This document shows positions 17,465 to 23,617 of a stretch of DNA of 64,000 nt, piece by piece. The translations under genes were made by a program, and so were the position numbers. Origin of the DNA: UBA8079 sp965205535. GTDB lineage: Bacteria; Pseudomonadota; Alphaproteobacteria; UBA6615. The notes beneath the pieces are model-generated. The model saw only the letters and a program-made list of their open reading frames with translations. It had not been told where the DNA came from and made no database searches. Where the stretch lies: NCBI GenBank assembly GCA_965205535.1, contig CBDBHH010000005.1, forward strand, positions 930,001 through 994,000, read 5' to 3'. The stretch's first letter is position 1. Each line of letters opens with the position of its first letter.

Positions 17465-17504
17465 TTAACATCTTCCCCACCCTTCAGGGTGGGGAAGATG
17501 TTAA
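17465..17504. repeat. Perfect palindromic hairpin, IS200/IS605-type end remnant
   Basis: Nineteen-base perfect arms (ttaacatcttccccaccct and its complement) surround a 2-base loop. The right 24 bases (17481-17504) are identical to 27985-28008, the right end of the tnpB element near 28 kb, where the matching hairpin is only imperfect. This looks like the orphan right-end hairpin of a related IS200/IS605 element. It could also work as a bidirectional transcription stop between dctP and brnA, though it has no long T-run. Confidence 0.75.
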
Positions 17505-17539
17505 GGAATACTATCTCCCAAATCGAGAAGGCAGTAATT

Positions 17540-17806
17540 TTAGCTCGGCGTGGGTAATCCCACGGCTTTGCGCAGGGCCGAATTTATGCGGCTTTGCCAT
17601 CCTGGCCCCTCGGATTTGAAGGCATCGAGCACGTCGGGATCAAGACGGATGGTGGTTGACACCTTGGTAACATCCGCCTTCGGTCGGCCGCGCTGAACCT
17701 TTGCCTTTGCCAGCTTGTCTGCCCAATAGGGTTGGGACAAATCGGGCGCAGCGTTCTCTGGCTCATCGCCCAAGGCGGGGGCCGTATGCTCTTTGTTCGC
17801 GTTCAT
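17540..17806 (-). CDS. brnA: BrnA-type antitoxin
   Basis: The 88-aa protein has a disordered, Asn/Ala/Pro-rich N-terminal half. The C-terminal BrnA ribbon-helix-helix follows: RGRPK, then STTIRLDPDVLDAFKSEGPGWQSRINSALRKAVG. BrnA binds and neutralises the BrnT ribonuclease-type toxin, and the complex represses its own promoter. It lies downstream of brnT with a short overlap, the standard toxin-first order for this family. Full length for BrnA. Confidence 0.92.
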   Translation of the reverse strand: MNANKEHTAPALGDEPENAAPDLSQPYWADKLAKAKVQRGRPKADVTKVSTTIRLDPDVLDAFKSEGPGWQSRINSALRKAVGLPTPS

Positions 17807-18038
17807 TGGCTTTCCTCAAGCTGATAATTCGAATTGCGTCCTGGCGGGGGGGCCAGGCCAGCACTACCATCCGGCCTGCCAGCCGTCCGATGGTCAAATT
17901 GCGCACCTCTCCATAGTCTTTGCGATCGTCCTCAACCGTCAGATGCGGGCCATCAAACACGATCGCTGCATCCGCCATATCGAGCCCTCGGGATTCGAGG
18001 GTCAGGGCACGCTTGGCGGGGTCAAATTCAATCTGCAT
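17763..18038 (-). CDS. brnT: BrnT-type toxin
   Basis: The 91-aa product from ATG 18038 (GTG 18050 is an alternative) begins MQIEFDPAKRALTLESRGLD. It continues with VFDGPHLTVEDDRKDYGE, TIGRLAGRMVVLAWPPR and RIISLRKANEREQRAY, all BrnT family landmarks. BrnT is a RelE-like fold ribonuclease that arrests translation. The family Lys/Arg/His-type active residues seem kept (K in DPAKRA; R in PPRQDAIRIIS). The C-terminus overlaps brnA by 44 bp. Such pairs are common on mobile islands. Confidence 0.92.
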   Translation of the reverse strand: MQIEFDPAKRALTLESRGLDMADAAIVFDGPHLTVEDDRKDYGEVRNLTIGRLAGRMVVLAWPPRQDAIRIISLRKANEREQRAYGPRLGR

Positions 18039-18173
18039 TTTTGTTACCACAATAAATATAGGGATGTTTGTTCCTCAAAGCAAGGTTCAGCTTGCCTGAA
18101 CCTCTGCCATTCCGGCGAGGAACGGGGGGCAGAGGCGCAAAGGCTGCGGCGCTGGTGCGGGACCCGCCCACTA

Positions 18174-18197
18174 GCTTCGCGCCAATTATTCGGTGAC
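18174..18197 (-). repeat. 24-bp repeat, inverted copy at 26372-26395
   Basis: These 24 bases are a perfect reverse complement of 26372-26395. Here they cover the last codons and stop of the 85-aa gene plus 12 bases downstream; the other copy abuts the left end of the IS200/IS605 element. The pair frames the IS1 transposon and the conjugation remnant. Confidence 0.8.
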
Positions 18198-18443
18198 CAG
18201 GCCGTCCGTCTGGGACCCGATTTGGACAGATTCCCACCCGACAACTGAAAGCGCCTCAAAGTCCGGCTGCTGGGCATGGATGACGAGATCCTCGGCGCGC
18301 GCATCAATCGCCATGCGTCGCGTGGTCTCTTCGCGCAGACGTATTCCGCGAACGTCGTAATCACCGGCCGGGTCATCGGCGTTTGCCGCCAACCAGGCAA
18401 AGAAACGGTCAAGGGCGTCAGAGTCGTGTGTTGCAGTATTCAT
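18186..18443 (-). CDS. Hypothetical small protein upstream of brnTA
   Basis: This 85-aa acidic protein (DRFFAWLAANADDPAGDYDV, then a Glu/Asp-rich C-terminus) belongs to no family I recognise. It is co-directional with brnT and brnA and 147 bp upstream of brnT. An AT-rich tract with tataat-like sequences (about 18444-18475) precedes the ATG and could be its promoter, but no clear Shine-Dalgarno is present. It might be a third component of the toxin-antitoxin operon or an unrelated gene cut off at its 3' end by the 24-bp repeat junction. Confidence 0.5.
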   Translation of the reverse strand: MNTATHDSDALDRFFAWLAANADDPAGDYDVRGIRLREETTRRMAIDARAEDLVIHAQQPDFEALSVVGWESVQIGSQTDGLVTE

Positions 18444-18559
18444 ATCGTATAATTATTATATGTATCGCGTTTTATGGAAAAGGGGAAGATATGCGGAAAA
18501 CCGGCACTGTCTCAGTTTGAAATCTGATCGAGAATAACGCGGTTTCCAAATCCGGTCGC

Positions 18560-18591
18560 GTCTCCTATGCTTAGCGTAAAGCATAGGAGAC
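18560..18591 (+). promoter_or_regulatory. Inverted repeat overlapping the ribosome site of the first passenger gene
   Basis: Thirteen-base perfect arms gtctcctatgctt (18560-18572) and aagcataggagac (18579-18591) enclose a 6-base loop. The right arm contains taggaga, the presumed ribosome-binding sequence for GTG 18596. As RNA it would hide that site; as DNA it could be an operator. It lies between the transposon end and its first gene. Confidence 0.7.
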
Positions 18592-18595
18592 GCAT

Positions 18596-19042
18596 GTGGC
18601 CAAGGTTATATACCTCAAAAAGAGTGAGCGCCGCCCGAAGGGCGACAAGTCACCATTGATCGAGTGCGCGCCTGGGCGTCGCCAAGAGGAGCTTGAACAA
18701 TCCGCTGCGGGCGTTACATACCGCATTCGCTCGGACGACTTGGATTCCGCTATTGCGACCTTTGAAGAAAAGGGAGCGACAACGATCTATGTACGGGGCG
18801 CGACCAAGCCTGCACGCAAACAAAAGCGCCCCCGCGACGTAGTCGGCAACGCCGTACACATTATGAAGATAGCGACAGGCGAGATTGAAGAATCCGAGAC
18901 GGACGACGGCAAGAACAAAGCCGCCGTCGAGCTCGGTCGCAAGGGCGGTCAGGCGAGGGCGAAGTCTCTGACTGCCAAGCAGCGGTCAGAGATTGCCAAG
19001 AAGGCGGCGGCGAAACGGTGGGCTACCAAAAAAAGGGACTAG
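18596..19042 (+). CDS. Hypothetical basic protein, transposon passenger
   Basis: The 148-aa protein from GTG 18596 has ggaga 8 bases upstream, inside the hairpin. It is rich in Lys/Arg. The N-terminal half has no family I can name. The C-terminal 40 residues (KNKAAVELGRKGGQARAKSL, then TAKQRSEIAKKAAAKRW) follow a pattern seen at the ends of several short alphaproteobacterial proteins and look like a nucleic-acid-binding helix pair. It is co-directional with the P63C gene 55 bp downstream. Its carriage inside the transposon suggests a role in regulation or maintenance of the unit. Confidence 0.7.
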   Translation: MAKVIYLKKSERRPKGDKSPLIECAPGRRQEELEQSAAGVTYRIRSDDLDSAIATFEEKGATTIYVRGATKPARKQKRPRDVVGNAVHIMKIATGEIEESETDDGKNKAAVELGRKGGQARAKSLTAKQRSEIAKKAAAKRWATKKRD

Positions 19043-19044
19043 AC

Positions 19045-19066
19045 ATTACCAAATAAAATTGGTAAT
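19045..19066 (+). promoter_or_regulatory. Palindrome upstream of the P63C gene, likely operator
   Basis: A perfect 8-base dyad, attaccaa-N6-ttggtaat, lies 31 bp before the P63C start. The P63C protein begins with a phage-repressor-like helix-turn-helix, so autoregulation through this site is plausible. A role as a weak terminator of the preceding gene is the alternative. Confidence 0.55.
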
Positions 19067-19097
19067 TCGGTTCCCTCAACAGTAGCGAGGAAACCGC

Positions 19098-20183
19098 ATG
19101 AACCGCGCAGAAACAATTATTGCACGCTTTGGCAACCAGTCCGATTTAGCGAGGGCGCTCTCGGTTCGCCCCAGTACAGTCCAGTACTGGTGCGGTAAGG
19201 GATCGATCCCACCAAAGTGGCACGATCGCATCATCGATGCCGGGAAGGGCATTGGCCTTCATATATCGCCGCTAGAATTTAAGGGGGCCGAGGCAACAGG
19301 ATCGATAGTCGAGGAGGGTGAGTACACAGCGGATTTTCCTCAATCGCCGTTTTCAAAGTGGAGAGGTACTGTCGATCTCGGCGGAGACACGCTTGAGGTA
19401 TATGTCCTCGACACAAAACAGCGGGTGATTGCCCTGCGCTCAGCCGTCAAATCCATGACGAACGTCGATTCTGGTAAGCTGGGCAATTATATCAGTGTTT
19501 CAGCCCTAAAACCCTTTATTAACAGTGATTTAATCCTGGGCGAACTTTTGGAGTTTTCAATTCCTGGGACGCAGTTCAAGGGTATGGGGCTCACAACTGA
19601 ACAGTTCGAGTTGATTTGTCGTGGCTACGTTCAGGCCCTGTACGAAGGCGCACCCCTCACAGACAAGCAACGCGAAATCGCAGTAAAATGCGCGGTGCTG
19701 ACCGCCGGACTTACCCGCATTGGCTTGGATGCCCTGATCGATGAGGCGACGGGGTACCAGCACGAACGAGCCGAAGGCGAACTCCAAGTCAAGCTACGTG
19801 CTTTCATCGCCGAAGAATTACGGGCTTGGGAGAAAACTTTTCCAGACGAGTTATGGGAGGAGTTCGGCAGACTCACCAACTGGAAAGGCTCATTGAGCAG
19901 CAGACCTAAATATTGGGGAAAGCTCGTAATCGAGCTGATATATGACACTTTAGACCCCGATGTGGCGAAGTATCTTCGCGAGAACCGGCCACCGCCGGGT
20001 GTCCACTGGCATCGGCAGCTTACCGAAGATACTGGCGTTCGGGCGCTAGTATCTCGCTGCTATGAGGTGGTCGGTCTGGCTAAATCCTGTCAGACGATGG
20101 GAGAGCTAAGGCGCAAGGTCGCGCACCACTACGGTACACAGAAGATGCTTTTTAACGTCTATGCCGACGAGTCTGAACGCTAG
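19098..20183 (+). CDS. P63C-domain protein with N-terminal HTH, transposon passenger
   Basis: The 361-aa product starts with a short Cro-type helix-turn-helix (QSDLARALSVRPSTVQYWC, residues 14-32). It continues with the P63C domain found in phage and mobile-element proteins of unclear function: GLTTEQFELICRGYVQALYE, PLTDKQREIAVKCAVL, then WEKTFPDELWEEFGRL and RPKYWGKLVIELIYDTLDP. Conserved tail blocks PPPGVHWHRQLTED and VAHHYG are present. The ATG has gcgagg 10 bases upstream. No catalytic site is known for P63C. Its position between transposon ends marks it as cargo. Confidence 0.88.
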   Translation: MNRAETIIARFGNQSDLARALSVRPSTVQYWCGKGSIPPKWHDRIIDAGKGIGLHISPLEFKGAEATGSIVEEGEYTADFPQSPFSKWRGTVDLGGDTLEVYVLDTKQRVIALRSAVKSMTNVDSGKLGNYISVSALKPFINSDLILGELLEFSIPGTQFKGMGLTTEQFELICRGYVQALYEGAPLTDKQREIAVKCAVLTAGLTRIGLDALIDEATGYQHERAEGELQVKLRAFIAEELRAWEKTFPDELWEEFGRLTNWKGSLSSRPKYWGKLVIELIYDTLDPDVAKYLRENRPPPGVHWHRQLTEDTGVRALVSRCYEVVGLAKSCQTMGELRRKVAHHYGTQKMLFNVYADESER

Positions 20184-20214
20184 AGCTTGACGATAAGCAT
20201 ATAATTTCATAATT

Positions 20215-21099
20215 ATGGGCATGAACAAGCTGCCCCTGAAAGCCCGCGTCCTGATCCTCAACATGCTGTGCGAGGGGTCGTCCATGCGGGCGATCTCGCG
20301 CACAACCGGCGTTTCGATCAACACGGTCTCGAAGCTGCTGATTGACGCGGGTCTGGTTTGCGCTCGCTTCCATGATGAGAACGTGCGGGGCGTGAAGGCA
20401 GAACAGATCCAGTGCGATGAAATCTGGTCATTCGTCTATGCGAAGGCGAAGAACGTAAAAACAGCGAAGGCCGCTCCGGGCAATGCCGGTGACGTGTGGA
20501 CGTGGACGGCTCTGGACCGCGACAGCAGGCTGATCGTTTCCTACCTGATCGGCGGGCGTGATGGTGAGTATGCCAACGCCTTCATGCAGGACGTAGCAGA
20601 CCGACTGGCCAGCCGGGTGCAAATGACCACGGACGGGCACCGGGCATATCTTAACGCGGTTGAGGGAGCCTTTGGCGCTGACGTGGATTATGCGCAACTT
20701 GTGAAGATTTACGGCGAAGGTCCGAAGACAGAGGCACGCTACAGCCCCGCCGACTGCATCGGTGCCCGCAAGGAACGGGTCACGGGCAACCCTGATCCCA
20801 AGAACATCGGAACGTCACACGTTGAACGTTCCAACCTGTCCATGCGGATGCATATGCGCCGATTCACTCGACTGACGAACGCCCACAGCAAGAAGTTAGA
20901 GAACCACTGCCACATGATCGCGCTCTATACAGTCTGGTACAACTATGTGCGGATCAACAGTGCGGTGAAAGTAGCCCCTGCAATGGCGGCTGGTATCAGC
21001 GACCGTCTCTGGGAAATGGCCGACATCGTTCAACTGATTGACGATGCAGCCCCCAAGCCGGGCCGACCGGCAAAGTACAAGAAGAAAAATTCAAACTGA
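20215..21099 (+). CDS. IS1-family transposase
   Basis: The 294-aa transposase is encoded in a single frame, as in the ISMhu11-like branch of IS1 that needs no frameshift. It has an N-terminal helix-turn-helix (GSSMRAISRTTGVSINTVSKLL). The DDE residues are in QCDEIWSF, TTDGHRAY and SHVERSNLSMR, and the YNYVRINSAVKVAPAMAAG block is characteristic. ATG 20215 or ATG 20221 could start it. The stop falls just before the right inverted repeat, confirming the element boundary. It should be able to move the 2.6-kb unit. Confidence 0.92.
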   Translation: MGMNKLPLKARVLILNMLCEGSSMRAISRTTGVSINTVSKLLIDAGLVCARFHDENVRGVKAEQIQCDEIWSFVYAKAKNVKTAKAAPGNAGDVWTWTALDRDSRLIVSYLIGGRDGEYANAFMQDVADRLASRVQMTTDGHRAYLNAVEGAFGADVDYAQLVKIYGEGPKTEARYSPADCIGARKERVTGNPDPKNIGTSHVERSNLSMRMHMRRFTRLTNAHSKKLENHCHMIALYTVWYNYVRINSAVKVAPAMAAGISDRLWEMADIVQLIDDAAPKPGRPAKYKKKNSN

Positions 21100-21439
21100 G
21101 ACAGTGCCGGAAAACCGATCTGCTTTCAAAGAACGTCGTCGAACTGGCCACACACTCCGGGAAAAGATTCTCGTTGGCCCGCCACGAGCTGGCCCCCAGC
21201 GAAGTAGGCGCGTGTGACGGTGCGCTCCCGGCGATCGTGCTCGAGACAAACCAGATATGGGGGATTGTGACAGGGCGCGAGCAACGCGCACGGGTCGACC
21301 AGGATTCCTCAGCTCTGCTCGGTGCCACGCTTGAAGACGCCGGCGACGTCCCAATGAGTGCCACCCTGGTGGCAGCCCACTATCTCTTCGACCTGCTCGA
21401 TTCTGATTCCGGCGTGGCACTCGACCCGCTGGTCGTCAA

Positions 21440-21868
21440 ATGGTCGGGCTCGCCGGCACTGCCCTAGCAATGCCCGCCGGCCTCGCAGAGTGCATCCTGG
21501 CCGCGGCCGTGGCGTTCCATTTGCCGCCCGCGGTCGTGACGACCGTGCAGGCCGTCGAAGGCGGGAGGCCCGGCTCCGTGTCGGTCAACAGCAACGGAAC
21601 GCTCGACCTGGGTCCCATGCAGGTCAACACCATATGGATCGAGCCGATCAGTGCCGAAACCGGCGTCCCACCCCGCGAGGTGGCCATCCGGTTGCGCGAC
21701 GACACCTGCTTCAACGTCCTGATCGGCACCTGGATCCTGCGCAGCCGCATCGACGATGCCGGCGATCTCGAAACCGGGATTGCGCATTACCACTCCCGCA
21801 CCCCCGTTCATGCAGAAACCTACCTGCAGAAGTTTGCAGCAGCTCTCAGTCAGCTGGCGGAAAGGTAG
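21440..21868 (+). CDS. Lytic transglycosylase-like conjugation protein
   Basis: The 142-aa product has a hydrophobic N-terminus (MVGLAGTALAMPAGLAECILAAAVAF) that may act as a signal. An SLT-like region follows: QAVEGGRPGSVSVNSNGTLDLGPMQVNTIW, where the Glu in VEGG is the likely catalytic acid, and IAHYHSRTPVHAETYLQKF. Small peptidoglycan hydrolases of this type open the wall for conjugation machines. It overlaps the interrupted gene upstream by 28 bases and lies 3 bp before dotM. ATG 21470 is an alternative start. Confidence 0.8.
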   Translation: MVGLAGTALAMPAGLAECILAAAVAFHLPPAVVTTVQAVEGGRPGSVSVNSNGTLDLGPMQVNTIWIEPISAETGVPPREVAIRLRDDTCFNVLIGTWILRSRIDDAGDLETGIAHYHSRTPVHAETYLQKFAAALSQLAER

Positions 21869-21871
21869 CCC

Positions 21872-22975
21872 ATGTACCGTGATCGTGAGCCGTTGGAGTT
21901 CCATCACCTGCTCCTCCTGGGGGCCATCGGCGCGGCCCTGCTGGTCGCACTGATCACCCTGATCTGGGAGCGCGCACACACGCCAATCGCGACTTTCTTG
22001 CTCGCGCTTCGCCGGATCGAGCTCAGCGCCATCTCCCTGTTCAATGCCAGAGCAGACGGCTTGATCGCGTGGATCGACGCGGCAGCGCCAGCGACCGTCG
22101 AGGTCCACCATCTGTTCTGGTTGTCACATCTCACCGGCCAGTTTCTCACTATCCCGGCAATGATCTTGCTCGGACTCATGGCTGGCCACATGTTCCTTCG
22201 CGGCCGCAAGCACAGCTTCCGCCGGCGTTTGAACCTGGACAGCCTTATCCGTGACCAGCGAATCACCTGGCCTGTCATCAGTCACGTGCGCGCGAAAGCG
22301 AACGGCGTAAAGGCCACCACCGGCGCCGCGGCCGCGCTTCAGCCCGCGCAGTGGCTCGAACGCTTCCGCTGTGTCGACGAGGCGGGGCAGGTCGATCGAA
22401 CGGCAATCCTGCACGCGCTCGAGCGCCAACTAATTGGCCCATGGCGGGGATTACGCCGGCTGCCCGCACCGGCACGGGTGCTCGCGGCCGCCTTTGTCCT
22501 TCATGGTGCGAAAAGGCGCGAGGACGCGTACGAGCTGCTCGGTCATGCTGCACGTGTTGCCGGCGCAGATCCGAAGATGATGGGCCGGCGTATCTCGCGA
22601 GATCGCGCGCTGATGCAAAAGGCCAACCGCGTTATTCGTGATCCGAGCCTCGTGGCGGAAGCCGAGGCCGTGTGTGCGCAACATGCCTACATGGCGACAG
22701 CGCTGCTCGAGCTTCTGAGCTGGGCCCGGCTGCGGGGCGGGGTTCTCGCGCCCGCCCAGTTTGTTTGGCTCAAGAACGTGGTTCGTCCGCTGTGGTTCGC
22801 ACTGTCGAGCCTTGGCCGGCGCACGGCCTACGCAGAAGCCGCCGGCGCGTTTGCCCACTGGCAGTCCGAGAAGGCGGTCGGACAGGCCCTGTCCGAGCCA
22901 CATCTGGACAGGGCGATCGATGCACTGGAGATCCACCACTCGACCTTGAAACGGCAGGGAGAGGCAGATGTTTGA
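21872..22975 (+). CDS. dotM: DotM/IcmP-like (IncI TrbA-type) T4SS coupling-complex protein
   Basis: The 367-aa protein has two N-terminal membrane segments (about residues 12-32 and 88-110). The cytosolic DotM-like domain that follows contains LLELLSWARLRGGVLAPAQF, RPLWFALSSLGRR and AEAAGAFAHWQSEK. In Dot/Icm and IncI systems DotM partners the DotL ATPase in the type IV coupling complex that recruits substrates. dotL lies 0.6 kb downstream, supporting the call. It overlaps the next gene by 8 bp. Confidence 0.85.
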   Translation: MYRDREPLEFHHLLLLGAIGAALLVALITLIWERAHTPIATFLLALRRIELSAISLFNARADGLIAWIDAAAPATVEVHHLFWLSHLTGQFLTIPAMILLGLMAGHMFLRGRKHSFRRRLNLDSLIRDQRITWPVISHVRAKANGVKATTGAAAALQPAQWLERFRCVDEAGQVDRTAILHALERQLIGPWRGLRRLPAPARVLAAAFVLHGAKRREDAYELLGHAARVAGADPKMMGRRISRDRALMQKANRVIRDPSLVAEAEAVCAQHAYMATALLELLSWARLRGGVLAPAQFVWLKNVVRPLWFALSSLGRRTAYAEAAGAFAHWQSEKAVGQALSEPHLDRAIDALEIHHSTLKRQGEADV

Positions 22976-23498
22976 GCTGAAGATAAAGAAACGCGCACGG
23001 CCGATGCGATCGCACGATGGCAGCGCGACCATGTTCGAGACGGAGACCAGCACCATGGTGATGGTCCGAGATCACGCCGGGATGGCCTGGATTAAAAGCC
23101 GGCCCACGGATGATGGAGGATGTGAGGTGTTGGTTGAGGGCGAGGGATTTGAGCCTGTTGTGGTTGGCCGAATGGACGACGAGATGGTCGCCAGGGCGTA
23201 CATAAAGTCCCTTGCCGGGCCCATGGGGGCAGCCGGCATCAGTGGACGAACGGTAACTCGTGCATCGGTTGTCGCGATCGCTGTCATGGTCGGTTTCATC
23301 GGGTTCATCGAGTTCACCAATCGACCGGTGCAGGCGGTGCCCGATCCGATGATGCTGCGCGCGCCGGCAAATGTGGGAACGGAGACGACACGTGGCCGGG
23401 GGCAGGACAATCCCGGCGCAGAGCTGCCACGCATACCCGGCCGGGTCGTTTACGGCGGACAGGCGCCCGAAGACGTGCCACGCCGCCCTCGTTATTGA
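22968..23498 (+). CDS. Hypothetical single-pass membrane protein between dotM and dotL
   Basis: The 176-aa protein has a soluble N-terminal part, one membrane helix near residues 103-120 (ASVVAIAVMVGFIGFIEF) and a proline/arginine-rich tail ending IPGRVVYGGQAPEDVPRRPRY. Overlap with dotM and position before dotL suggest a conjugation role, but I recognise no family. The DNA for its last 12 residues is repeated immediately after the stop (see the 23433-23534 repeat), so the original C-terminus may have changed. Confidence 0.65.
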   Translation: MFELKIKKRARPMRSHDGSATMFETETSTMVMVRDHAGMAWIKSRPTDDGGCEVLVEGEGFEPVVVGRMDDEMVARAYIKSLAGPMGAAGISGRTVTRASVVAIAVMVGFIGFIEFTNRPVQAVPDPMMLRAPANVGTETTRGRGQDNPGAELPRIPGRVVYGGQAPEDVPRRPRY

Positions 23499-23534
23499 AT
23501 ACCCGGCCGGGTCGTTTACGGCGGACAGGCGCCC
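23433..23534 (+). repeat. Tandem direct repeat at the end of the membrane protein gene
   Basis: A 36-bp sequence starting atacccggccgggtcg occurs at 23433-23468 and again at 23499-23534, a 66-bp period equal to 22 codons. The first copy encodes IPGRVVYGGQAP in the preceding protein; the second starts on the last base after its TGA. It resembles a recent slippage or unequal-exchange duplication. Confidence 0.85.
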
Positions 23535-23617
23535 AGATGACCTTTCACGTCCGCGGCCTTGAAAGCGTCTAGGAACGTTCCCGCGCCGCGGTCGTCAAGG
23601 ATGCACGACACGGCCTG

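Larger units (their letters stand above)
18503..21108 (+). mobile_element. IS1-family transposon with two passenger genes, 2606 bp
   Basis: Both ends carry the perfect 19-base inverted repeat ggcactgtctcagtttgaa (18503-18521, and reversed at 21090-21108). The flanks are an exact 8-bp direct repeat, ggaaaacc, at 18495-18502 and 21109-21116, which is the target duplication. Inside are a 148-codon gene, a P63C-domain gene and the IS1-type transposase, all on the plus strand. A simple IS1 element is about 0.8-1.2 kb, so the extra 1.6 kb is cargo. The sharp ends and intact target repeat imply a fairly recent insertion. Confidence 0.93.
18491..21467 (+). pseudogene. Conjugation-region gene interrupted by the IS1-family transposon
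   Basis: Joining 18491-18502 to 21117-21467 (removing the transposon and one copy of its 8-bp target repeat) restores an uninterrupted frame. It starts MRKTDLLSKNVVELATHSGK and runs about 120 residues to the TAG at 21465-21467. An excellent ribosome site (aggggaa, 18481-18487) stands before ATG 18491. The downstream fragment alone could restart at GTG/ATG-like codons near 21174 but lacks a ribosome site. I do not recognise the protein. It is the first gene of the dotM/dotL remnant, and the transglycosylase gene overlaps its end by 28 bases. Confidence 0.8.

Noticed and set aside
17106..17480. 124-codon minus-strand frame through the inverted repeat right of dctP
   Set aside because: Half of it is antisense to dctP and the remainder crosses the inverted repeat; it could be IS debris but shows no transposase motif.
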